IMG/VR virus record: IMGVR_UViG_3300042448_001394
Location: 1 to 41,232 of that record
DNA from: a virus
Length of the DNA stretch: 41,232 nucleotides
Reading direction: 5' to 3' (one strand)
Of the stretch, positions 14,928-22,697 are shown one piece after another. The notes beneath the pieces were generated by a model. The model ran no database searches and had not been told where the DNA came from. It saw only the letters and a program-made list of their open reading frames with translations. Position 1 is the first letter of the stretch. Every line of letters starts with the position of its first letter. The translations under genes and the position numbers were made by a program.

Positions 14928-15314
14928 TTATACGTAAATTTGGAAATCGTTTTTACCTGTTGTGTAAAATCTTTTCTTACGAATTGTCGTAACAATATTA
15001 ATTTGGAAATTATAACAATCTTGTTCTTCTAAATTGGTAACAACATTCAAGAATGGATAATCTTTTTGTGAAACGACTATTGATGAATCTTGTCCCAACT
15101 CACCTTCTTTAATACCATCTAATATTTCAGGTAGACCTAAGTTTAATACATTTAATATTTCATCATTAGTAATCACTTCATCTTTACCATGTCTAAACCT
15201 TTGGGTATTACCATGTGATGAAGTTTCAATAGATACTTTAACTTTAATGTCACCAAAAAGCTTTCCAATCCTTTCTTCCTTTATTATGTTTTTAATACAA
15301 TTTAAAAGTCTCAT
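14928..15314 (-). CDS. Hypothetical protein with possible leader (128 aa)
   Basis: A 128-residue protein. The N-terminus MRLLNCIKNIIKEERIGK parallels the leader of the leucine-rich-repeat protein (NILKNIILED). The body has the order HGNTQRFRHG, TNDEILNVLNLGLPEILDGI, PFLNVVTNL and INIVTTIRKKRFYTT, reminiscent of DUF4258/BrnT-like folds and of a small conserved phage family; no function is assigned. A TATTTAT motif sits 4 nt before the ATG. Its start is only 11 nt from the divergent small membrane gene. Confidence 0.7.
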   Translation of the reverse strand: MRLLNCIKNIIKEERIGKLFGDIKVKVSIETSSHGNTQRFRHGKDEVITNDEILNVLNLGLPEILDGIKEGELGQDSSIVVSQKDYPFLNVVTNLEEQDCYNFQINIVTTIRKKRFYTTGKNDFQIYV

Positions 15315-15317
15315 AAT

Positions 15318-15325
15318 TATAAATA
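15318..15325. promoter_or_regulatory. Overlapping divergent late-promoter-like motif
   Basis: On the plus strand this reads TATAAATA, identical to the T4 late-promoter core, directly before the ATG at 15326. On the minus strand it reads TATTTATA, 4 nt before the ATG at 15314. One 8-bp element could therefore serve both divergent genes. Use as a promoter is inferred. Confidence 0.4.
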
Positions 15326-15496
15326 ATGGAAAACATGGAAAATTTAAAAAATTCAGAAGAAAAAACTTGTACTAAATGTAAAAAAACAAGACAAAAAATG
15401 ACACCATACATTATTATGTCTGTAGTTGTTTTTGGTTTAGTAATTTATGCAGTAGTTGACATTACAAAAAACATTATTGAATTACTTACTAAGTAA
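15326..15496 (+). CDS. Small membrane protein with Cys pair (56 aa)
   Basis: A 56-residue frame from the ATG at 15326 (MENMENLKNSEEK). It has CTKC at residues 15-18 followed by basic residues, then one transmembrane helix (about 27-46, YIIMSVVVFGLVIYAVV) and the tail NIIELLTK. The likely topology is a short cytoplasmic, possibly metal-binding head and one inner-membrane anchor. It overlaps the convergent glycosyltransferase gene by 15 nt, within a 33-bp palindrome, and both proteins end in nearly the same peptide. Confidence 0.65.
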   Translation: MENMENLKNSEEKTCTKCKKTRQKMTPYIIMSVVVFGLVIYAVVDITKNIIELLTK

Positions 15497-15505
15497 TTCA
15501 ATAAT
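15473..15505. repeat. 33-bp palindrome spanning two convergent stop codons
   Basis: Two 16-nt arms (15473-15488 and 15490-15505) are exact reverse complements around a single central C. The palindrome contains the last codons and the stops of both convergent genes, so they encode IIELLTK and IIELLSK. It may act as a bidirectional transcription-end hairpin, although it has only a weak T tract. Confidence 0.9.
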
Positions 15506-17614
15506 TTTATCTTTTACCATCCCGGATGTAATCTTTTTAGAACATTCAAACATCTTTTCATTCCCCTTATTTATCGGACACCAATTCCAATCACCCGGGT
15601 CTAATCTAAACTTATTGGCACATCCTCTACAAGTGTTCTCAGGGGCACTTACCTTATAAACATTTTCATAAGGTTCATTAAATTCTTCAGTAAATCCTGA
15701 TATTAATACCGTTGGGATGTCTAAAGCCCAAGTAACCCATGATATACCACTTGATATCCCTATGAAGAATTCACAGGTAGATAATTCTTCAATCAATTTA
15801 TAGATGGAACCTGGTGGGTTTTGTTTAGCACCTTTAGGATAGTAATTACCCATATACCCATCTTCCTCTTTTGAATAGATAATAACCTCATAACCAAGAG
15901 ATATTAGATAATCAGTAATCTCTTGCCACCCATTTGGGTTGTTCCAGTATTTTGATTGAGCAGTTGAGTGAATACCAAGTCCAACTCGTTTTTTCTTTAA
16001 CTTGTTGGGGTTTTTAATTAAAGGTTTTACCTCCTTATATTCTAAACCTAAAATGTCTGTTGCGGTTTTTTGTAATGGGCCTAATTTAAAATCACTTGGG
16101 TGTCTATCCGTTTTAACATTATCACCATCATAGAACCAACCTATTTCATACATTGCATATAGATTATGAACCGTACTACCAGGTGAAACAAATTGTATCT
16201 CAGGATATTGTTTAACAAATAAATCATTAAAGAATGTTGAACAAATAACCTTACAGTTATGTTTCTTTCTGAATTCCTCAGCGTAAGGTACCCAAGCAAA
16301 TGTATCACCCAAAGATTTTGAATCTAATGCAATATAAACTCGTTTGTTTTCAGCGTTGTATTTCTTTTCACTGATTAAATTACCTTCAGAGTAAATTTTC
16401 AATGTGTATTCATCAAAATACTTCTTACTTAATCTAACCCACATATTACACCCAATCTCCTCACGATATTCACAATCACCATTTTGGTTCCAAAACTCAA
16501 CCAAATATTTCTTATCAGTATTACCTTTAATTTCTACTAATGCTCCGTTGATGTAGTGATTAATCACTTCAATTTTTTCAACCATTTCTTTTGGTTTTAT
16601 TTCAGTATTCTCAAATACTTTATCAAATCTTTGTTTAGTCTCAATACTATTTAAATTCTTTCTACTGTTAATCAGGTCTTCATAAATTCTAACCATTCTC
16701 TTGGTAATAATACTCCAATCATAATTTTGTCTATCTAATTCAGTGTTACTTAAATATAAATCGTAGTTATCAATGATTTGTTTAACACCACTAACTATTT
16801 GATTTACATCTCTTTCAACCACTACCATTCCTTCTATTGTTTGCGAACCTAAATAAGTTCCAACAACTGGCATATTACAAGAGACAGCTTCTAATAATGT
16901 TAGGTTTGGGTGACCAGCTTCCAACATAGAAGGATGTAAGAATATAGAATGACTTTTATATAATTCTAATATTTGTTCTTCATTTGGATTTGAAAACATT
17001 AAAGTTAACTTATCATAATTTAATAAGTAATTATGATGTTCAAAGAATATTCTATTGTTTTCAGGACCAGCAACAGTAATAGGTAAATCTAATTTGATTG
17101 CTGCCTCAATAGCGTATCTAAATCCTTTTCTGTCATACGTTGAATCTCCTCCAATACCATTGTTTGCCAAACACAATAATTTGTGTTCAGTTCTTTTCGG
17201 ATTATCATTTTTAAAAAACTCAGTATTAACACCGTGTGATAGGTAGAACAACTTATCAGTTTCATCAAAGTAATCAACTAAAAACTCAGCATGTGTAAAA
17301 GATATCACAGACCTTTTAATCGCCTCTAAATTTTGTTGGTAGTTAGATGAGTCCTTACCATAATAAACAACGTGGTGGTCATGTAATGAAAAAATGTAAG
17401 GTATTCCTTTGTTAGCAGCGTCAATTGCTAAATTAGCCATGTGAATATGAATAATATCACTACTATTAGTATCCACTTCATTAAGATATTTTATATCACA
17501 TTCATGCCCTAATTCTTTAATTTTGTTGTAATATTCCCATATTACCTTTTCAACAGCCCCCCATCCATTTGGTGGTATTGTAATAATTCCTGGTGTTACT
17601 TGTGTTACTCTCAT
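15482..17614 (-). CDS. GT4 glycosyltransferase fused to TibC/BAHT-like O-heptosyltransferase
   Basis: A 710-residue two-enzyme fusion. The first ~320 residues are a GT4/GT-B glycosyltransferase (PPNGWGAVEKVIWEY start; HPSMLEAGHPNLTLLEA nucleotide-sugar site). From about residue 430 the protein resembles the autotransporter strand-loop-strand O-heptosyltransferases (Aah/TibC, BAHT family): ALDSKSLGDTFAWVPYAEEF, VICSTFFNDLF, then GIHSTAQSKYW. Cysteines 662, 665, 679 and 691 parallel the iron-binding cysteines of TibC. Such enzymes O-glycosylate serines of autotransporters; here the acceptor may be a virion or host surface protein. It ends the cassette. Confidence 0.85.
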   Translation of the reverse strand: MRVTQVTPGIITIPPNGWGAVEKVIWEYYNKIKELGHECDIKYLNEVDTNSSDIIHIHMANLAIDAANKGIPYIFSLHDHHVVYYGKDSSNYQQNLEAIKRSVISFTHAEFLVDYFDETDKLFYLSHGVNTEFFKNDNPKRTEHKLLCLANNGIGGDSTYDRKGFRYAIEAAIKLDLPITVAGPENNRIFFEHHNYLLNYDKLTLMFSNPNEEQILELYKSHSIFLHPSMLEAGHPNLTLLEAVSCNMPVVGTYLGSQTIEGMVVVERDVNQIVSGVKQIIDNYDLYLSNTELDRQNYDWSIITKRMVRIYEDLINSRKNLNSIETKQRFDKVFENTEIKPKEMVEKIEVINHYINGALVEIKGNTDKKYLVEFWNQNGDCEYREEIGCNMWVRLSKKYFDEYTLKIYSEGNLISEKKYNAENKRVYIALDSKSLGDTFAWVPYAEEFRKKHNCKVICSTFFNDLFVKQYPEIQFVSPGSTVHNLYAMYEIGWFYDGDNVKTDRHPSDFKLGPLQKTATDILGLEYKEVKPLIKNPNKLKKKRVGLGIHSTAQSKYWNNPNGWQEITDYLISLGYEVIIYSKEEDGYMGNYYPKGAKQNPPGSIYKLIEELSTCEFFIGISSGISWVTWALDIPTVLISGFTEEFNEPYENVYKVSAPENTCRGCANKFRLDPGDWNWCPINKGNEKMFECSKKITSGMVKDKIIELLSK

Positions 17615-17632
17615 ATTACTATAATAATGTTT

Positions 17633-18658
17633 TTAATTATTAACATAAACAGGTATGTTAAAATTTAAAGATAAATCTTCGTATTCTTTTAATGTATTGT
17701 TATATATTTGATTATCATCTATAAAAATTCTAATTTCAACGTCGTCAGTATATAATTGATTATCATACGGGTCAATTATATTAAATTTATACCAACCATT
17801 ACTAAAAGTTTCAAAATATTTAAGAATAGTCCTACCTTTATTAAAATTTTGTAAAATTGCAATTTTAATTACAAATTTATTTTCAGACAATAATTCAACA
17901 AAAAAATCAGATATATTTTTTTTAATTTTTATTTCAAAATTTGTTAATTTTTCAGTTAAATTAAAATCAACTATTTCAGTTTCAAAATTTTTTAAGTATT
18001 CACCATAATGTATATCACCAAATGATTGACTTGAGTCTTTCCATGAATTAAAAATTTCATCAGAATGATTAGTATGCCGTTTACTAATTTTCTTATGTGT
18101 AAATAAATCTTTATTTATATAAATTTTTTTATCAACTATTTTATATTTTCTATTAAAAATAGAATATGATATATGTTTTAAATTTTCAGATTTTGACAAA
18201 TAATAAATATATTTGTCATAGTTATAACCCCACCAAACAGCCTTTTTAAAATGAGATAACCTTATTGCAAAATCATCATCTTCAAATTCTGCACCAATAA
18301 ATTTCTCATCTAACATTCCAACCCTTCTAATTAACTCTTTTGAAAATCCAAAAAATCCAAAACTAACAACTGACACAAAACAATATCCATTTGAAAGTTT
18401 ATCTATCATAAATTCAACATCTTTAGATGTAAAATTTGTTTTAGGATTACAAAAAATCATAAATTCACTGTCGGTATCATCTATAGCGTCATTAATCATT
18501 TGGGAAAATGAAATATACTTAGATAAATTCCTATCTTTTCTATACCATCTTTCAATCTGAAATTTATCTGAAAGTTTTGTTAATTCACATTCTTGTCTTT
18601 CAATATCAACATCGTATTGTGACAAAAAACAAAAAGCAAAATCATTAATTACTATCAT
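17633..18658 (-). CDS. GT2-like glycosyltransferase
   Basis: A 341-residue protein. The N-terminal ~180 residues resemble a GT-A glycosyltransferase of GT2 type: SEFMIFCNPKTNFT replaces the usual metal-binding acidic motif, and FGFFGFSKELIRRVGMLDEKF followed by FEDDDFAIRL is the conserved acceptor-side element. The C-terminal part is beta-rich and unassigned, as in other phage glycan proteins. The missing classical DxD makes the donor chemistry uncertain. It sits mid-cassette, 18 nt ahead of the GT4/BAHT-like gene. Confidence 0.75.
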   Translation of the reverse strand: MIVINDFAFCFLSQYDVDIERQECELTKLSDKFQIERWYRKDRNLSKYISFSQMINDAIDDTDSEFMIFCNPKTNFTSKDVEFMIDKLSNGYCFVSVVSFGFFGFSKELIRRVGMLDEKFIGAEFEDDDFAIRLSHFKKAVWWGYNYDKYIYYLSKSENLKHISYSIFNRKYKIVDKKIYINKDLFTHKKISKRHTNHSDEIFNSWKDSSQSFGDIHYGEYLKNFETEIVDFNLTEKLTNFEIKIKKNISDFFVELLSENKFVIKIAILQNFNKGRTILKYFETFSNGWYKFNIIDPYDNQLYTDDVEIRIFIDDNQIYNNTLKEYEDLSLNFNIPVYVNN

Positions 18659-18670
18659 AATATTTTTAAT

Positions 18671-19390
18671 TTATTTTAAAAATATTTTATTTTCTTTATC
18701 AATAAACGACTCACCATCCGCTTGAGTCGTTATTCTCTTCTTTAGAACACCCATATTTAATCTCTGTTCCGCACATATAATATTAAAAAATGTGTCAGCA
18801 CAGTCCCATCTATGTGTTCTTAACTGGTTCATAATTGTTTTACGTGATTTTTTTGAAAACATAATACATTGTAAACCAATTATTTTATTTGTAATAAACA
18901 ATAAATCTTGATTTGGTATTTCTCTAGCTACGTCAGACTGATGCCATCCATAATCCAAAGTTTTAGTGTCACCAAATGAAAAATAAGAAATATCTTCCTG
19001 ATTAACAATACTACATACTTGATTAACTTTATCTATAAACTCCTCAATCGGAACTTCTATAATACAATCACCTTCACATACAATTAAGAAGTCTAAATCG
19101 TTATCAAATTCTGATAAGATTCCAATTTTAAATGCCTCAAAACATCCGTAGTGAGCAGGTGTTAACGCATTACCGTATTCAGGGTCATTAACATCTTCAT
19201 ATTTACCCATTCTAACATTATGTGGTCTAACACTGGTATGAACTGGAGGTAATGAAGTATATAATTCATTTTGATGTAAAACATATTCAATACCATAAGG
19301 TATTACTTGCTGTACAGATTTTCGTGATAGTTTTTCTCTGTGTTCATTTTGTGTTGTCTGTAAATGAACTAATTTAATTTTATATTTCAT
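18671..19390 (-). CDS. GT25-like glycosyltransferase
   Basis: A 239-residue protein. The order LTPAHYGCFEAFKIGIL, then FLIVCEGDCIIE, then DISYFSFGDTKTLDYGW follows GT25/LPS-type glycosyltransferases, where a Gly-Cys helix precedes an acidic donor-binding motif. In the classical family the motif is EDD; here EGDC stands in its place. The start overlaps the stop of the GT2 gene upstream as ATGA, so the two are translationally coupled. The donor and acceptor are unknown. Confidence 0.65.
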   Translation of the reverse strand: MKYKIKLVHLQTTQNEHREKLSRKSVQQVIPYGIEYVLHQNELYTSLPPVHTSVRPHNVRMGKYEDVNDPEYGNALTPAHYGCFEAFKIGILSEFDNDLDFLIVCEGDCIIEVPIEEFIDKVNQVCSIVNQEDISYFSFGDTKTLDYGWHQSDVAREIPNQDLLFITNKIIGLQCIMFSKKSRKTIMNQLRTHRWDCADTFFNIICAEQRLNMGVLKKRITTQADGESFIDKENKIFLK

Positions 19391-21123
19391 ATAAAAACAA
19401 TATAATCAAGAATATTTTTATTTATAAAATCATATAAAAATTCATCATCTTGAGTATCGTACACTGATATTTTTTCAACTTTATTTTCAAAAATATTAAA
19501 TGACCAATGTCCATAATTTTCTAACCCATGATACACAGTTTCTAAACTACCATCAATATAGTTAACAACTATTTTTCTTTCCGACCTAAAATGATTGTAA
19601 TTGTAGGATAATAACATTATAGAATTTTGTCCTGACATATTATAAAGTTTTGTAGAACATCCTTTGAATTTTGAAGATACATTACTAACAGTTGTTTCCG
19701 TATTCCATAAGGTATTTTGGAAATCAGTGTTCATATCAACTTCTCCGTCTTTTCGAATTATTAACCCATAATCTTTTCTATTTATGTTATCATAAAGATA
19801 TTTTTCAACATTTATAAAGTCAGTACCATACCCATTATTTTGTAAATAATTTTTATAATCTTCCTCACAATTAATCCTATTAATTATCTGTTGGAAGTAT
19901 TCTATTTCACAATAAAAATAATGGAACGAAACATCTCTACCTTCATTAAAATAAAACATTCCCTTTTTGTTTTGAGTAGAACAAATCACTGGTACAGTTG
20001 TCATATATTCATAACCTTCTTCACTATATAAATCATCAACTTCAATTCTTTGGAAATGTGTAAACCCAAATGACTTACACAAATCTAATGAGTTAAACAA
20101 ATTAACCATAACAGGTAATCCATGTTTTTGTATTGTATTTGTAACTTCATGAGTTGTTAATGAACCAAGGTTTTTCCAAAAAATAACTGGTTCGGAATTA
20201 GTGTATTCACCTTCAAAAAGAATGTTATTTGAGTTATATAAATGATAATCAACAATTTTTAATATATGTTCAGGAACAATAGTATTAGACACAAGAAGTA
20301 TTGTATGGTTATACTTTTTTAAGTTATTAATACATAACTCCAACTTATTTAAAACATTTTCATTATGGATAAAACAATCGACTATTGTTATTGTTTTAAA
20401 TTCATCTTTAATATTTTGTCTTTTGAGTTCATTAGAAACTATTATGTTTTTTTTGTTTTTTTCTTCTTCCGAAACATTTGAAAACATACCATCGTTTGAT
20501 ATTCGATATATTCCCCCACATTTATGAATACACTTAATTAAACCGTGTTTACTAATTTCATAATTAAGCGGCCAATCAACATAAGGTAAATTTGTAAAAT
20601 AATCTTTAATTAAATTTGGTATGTTTCTAAATACCCTCGCAAAAGATGCATGATTAATAGTTAATAAATCATCTGTAGTTATATCGTCAAGAAATGAACT
20701 AATAAACAATTCAGGAACTGTAGGTATCTTGGTACCATCGGGATGCAAATATCTTGTTCCTGTACAAACCATACTATAATTTGGACTGTTCTCTAAAAAT
20801 TCAACTTCTTCATTTAAGATTGTATAATTATCAAAATAATCATCTCCGTCAATATAAGCAATGTATTTTGTTTTACAGTAATTTAATAAAGTTCTAATAT
20901 TTTCAAAACCTCCTAAATTAGTATCACCATTTAAAATTATTAAATTAGGGTATTTTTCTTTTAATTTAATTAAAACATCTTTAGTATTATCTGTCGACCC
21001 ATCATCCCTTACTATCACATCAAACCCATAATTAATTTTTTGAGAGTATATTGAATCAATACACTCTTCAATATATTTTTCAAAATTATAAGATGGTACT
21101 ACTACCGTAAGTATTTTTTTCAT
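19387..21123 (-). CDS. GT2 glycosyltransferase with long C-terminal region
   Basis: A 578-residue protein. The first ~230 residues are a textbook GT2 domain: VVVPSYNFEKYIEECIDSI, VRDDGSTDNT and a DGDD donor/metal site in YIDGDDYFDN. A second part (about 245-480) contains SLDLCKSFGFTHFQRIEVDDLY, which resembles another GT-A-like core. The last ~90 residues look like a beta domain. It probably adds sugars to the phage glycan. It is separated by 12 nt from the MaoC gene and overlaps the next gene by 4 nt. Confidence 0.85.
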   Translation of the reverse strand: MKKILTVVVPSYNFEKYIEECIDSIYSQKINYGFDVIVRDDGSTDNTKDVLIKLKEKYPNLIILNGDTNLGGFENIRTLLNYCKTKYIAYIDGDDYFDNYTILNEEVEFLENSPNYSMVCTGTRYLHPDGTKIPTVPELFISSFLDDITTDDLLTINHASFARVFRNIPNLIKDYFTNLPYVDWPLNYEISKHGLIKCIHKCGGIYRISNDGMFSNVSEEEKNKKNIIVSNELKRQNIKDEFKTITIVDCFIHNENVLNKLELCINNLKKYNHTILLVSNTIVPEHILKIVDYHLYNSNNILFEGEYTNSEPVIFWKNLGSLTTHEVTNTIQKHGLPVMVNLFNSLDLCKSFGFTHFQRIEVDDLYSEEGYEYMTTVPVICSTQNKKGMFYFNEGRDVSFHYFYCEIEYFQQIINRINCEEDYKNYLQNNGYGTDFINVEKYLYDNINRKDYGLIIRKDGEVDMNTDFQNTLWNTETTVSNVSSKFKGCSTKLYNMSGQNSIMLLSYNYNHFRSERKIVVNYIDGSLETVYHGLENYGHWSFNIFENKVEKISVYDTQDDEFLYDFINKNILDYIVFI

Positions 21124-21135
21124 TATTTATCCCTA

Positions 21136-21504
21136 TTATTTTTTTAGAATTATTGCATTCCCCTCAATTAAAATTTCATCATCTTTAAAAATTATTGTTT
21201 TTAAAAAAAACTTATTTCCGTCTTTTTTATCAAGTTCTACAATCACCTCAATTTCATCATTAATAAAACAAGGGTTTTTAAAAATCAAATTTTGTTGTAG
21301 ATATATTGAACCCTTACCAGGATATACTTCAGATATCAATCTTGAAAAAAAGGAACTTAATAACATCCCGTGAGCAACTCTTTTACCAAAAATAGTTGAT
21401 TTAGCGTATTCCTCATCTAAGTGTATTGGGTTTTTATCTCCTGATAACTCAGAGAAATCTTTAACCATATCTTCAGAAATTAAAATTTTTTCAGATACTC
21501 GCAT
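21136..21504 (-). CDS. MaoC-like (R)-specific enoyl-CoA hydratase
   Basis: A 122-residue single hot-dog-fold protein of the MaoC family. The catalytic hydratase motif is visible as FSELSGDKNPIHLDEEYAK, with the Asp and His of the active site, followed by VAHGML. Length and motif match (R)-hydratases that add water to crotonyl-CoA-like substrates. Such an enzyme is unexpected in a phage. Placed between glycosyltransferases and an acyltransferase, it may supply a 3-hydroxyacyl group for sugar N-acylation. It overlaps the acyltransferase gene by 25 nt. Confidence 0.85.
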   Translation of the reverse strand: MRVSEKILISEDMVKDFSELSGDKNPIHLDEEYAKSTIFGKRVAHGMLLSSFFSRLISEVYPGKGSIYLQQNLIFKNPCFINDEIEVIVELDKKDGNKFFLKTIIFKDDEILIEGNAIILKK

Positions 21505-22043
21505 TCTAAATTTATTATATTTTTTTTTCTATCCTTTATTTCTTTAGCCGGTATTCCAACCGCAATTTTAGACTCAGATATGTTTTTATTTACTAATGAT
21601 AAACTACCTATAGCACTATAATCTTCAATCTCAACATTTGGTAATATTATAGTACCCGCACCAATAATAACATGTTTACCTAATATGACTTTACCTGAAA
21701 TCACATTTGTAAATTCTTTATTAACTGTGGGATTTGTCATGAATTCCCCACTATAATCATCTGTTGATGTATATATGGATACTCTAGAAGATAGTCCTGA
21801 AAAATCTTTCATTACAATTTCTTCATTACCCATTAAACTACAGAAAATTGCAATATGGACATTATTACCTAACTTAATTCCTCCATTACCAGCACTTATC
21901 ACACAAAAATCATCAATTCTAACATTATTACCCAATTCAATATTTTTAGGATTATAAATTGAACATCTATTAGAAATTAAAACATTATCCCCAATAGATT
22001 TGAAACCTATTTCGACCAACTCATTTTTACTATAAAATCCCAT
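21480..22043 (-). CDS. Left-handed beta-helix (hexapeptide) acyltransferase
   Basis: A 187-residue protein made largely of hexapeptide repeats (IELGNNVRIDDF, IKLGNNVHIAIF, VILGKHVIIGAGTIILPNV), ending in the usual VGIPAKEIKDRKK. This is the left-handed beta-helix of O- and N-acyltransferases such as WbbJ or VioB. The donor could be acetyl-CoA or, given the adjacent hydratase, a 3-hydroxyacyl-CoA. It follows the aminotransferase with a one-base overlap, which suggests it acylates the amino sugar made there. Confidence 0.88.
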   Translation of the reverse strand: MGFYSKNELVEIGFKSIGDNVLISNRCSIYNPKNIELGNNVRIDDFCVISAGNGGIKLGNNVHIAIFCSLMGNEEIVMKDFSGLSSRVSIYTSTDDYSGEFMTNPTVNKEFTNVISGKVILGKHVIIGAGTIILPNVEIEDYSAIGSLSLVNKNISESKIAVGIPAKEIKDRKKNIINLECEYLKKF

Positions 22044-22696
22044 TATTTTTTATATATTTCAAATTTTGATAAGTCAGGATATGGTAGTTCCAAATCTTCA
22101 TTATGTTTAGGTGTACCATCCATGTTATAAAATTGATTCATAAGTAATAAACCTCTTGAAGCAATTTCAGGCATCATGTAAAAATTCCATCCTAACATAT
22201 CAAAATTATCATCATGATACGATACTTCATTCCTACCTGAATATCTCGCTCGTTTAAACCACTTGTAAGCCTCAAAATCGTCAGTTAAGATTGCACCACC
22301 TTTACCAAGTTTTAAGTGTTTATATGGGCCTGTAAATGATAAACACATATGTGTTCCTGGTATATACATATCACTTGTAAATCTTAATGCCGAATCCCAA
22401 ACATTTGTTGGTGATAGTTGATACGCTCCTTTTAATGTTGACCCATAAACAGGTTCAAACTCGACTTTACCTCCAGCGTGGATAATCTCGCAAGGTACTG
22501 ACGGGTATGTTCTACTTGGTATTTTAATTGTTTTACCATTAATTTTCTCATAATACAACGCTAAAAATAAAGCGTTACTTTGATTATCAACTGTAACAGC
22601 ATATGGTGCACCAGCATATTCAGCTAATTGTTCTTCAAATTTTTTTGTGACATCGTAAACCGATGATGACAATGTACCAGGTGTTCTTAATTTCAT
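22043..22696 (-). CDS. Short DegT/DnrJ/EryC1-type aminotransferase
   Basis: A 217-residue protein matching the large domain of sugar aminotransferases: AVTVDNQSNALFLALYY, IPSRTYPSVPCEII, the PLP-lysine region SFTGPYKHLKLGKGGAI, then RARYSGRN. The usual enzymes are about 370 residues long, so the C-terminal domain is missing. I recall similar short versions in aquatic phages, which argues against recent truncation. The conserved lysine is present, so catalysis or PLP binding remains possible. It would make a 3- or 4-amino sugar from a keto sugar nucleotide, probably of host origin. Confidence 0.85.
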   Translation of the reverse strand: MKLRTPGTLSSSVYDVTKKFEEQLAEYAGAPYAVTVDNQSNALFLALYYEKINGKTIKIPSRTYPSVPCEIIHAGGKVEFEPVYGSTLKGAYQLSPTNVWDSALRFTSDMYIPGTHMCLSFTGPYKHLKLGKGGAILTDDFEAYKWFKRARYSGRNEVSYHDDNFDMLGWNFYMMPEIASRGLLLMNQFYNMDGTPKHNEDLELPYPDLSKFEIYKK

Positions 22697-22697
22697 A

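Noticed and set aside
18659-18686. An 11-bp perfect hairpin just before the GT2-like start codon.
   Set aside because: The stem is made only of A and T, in a very AT-rich region. It would be unstable and is likely to arise by chance.
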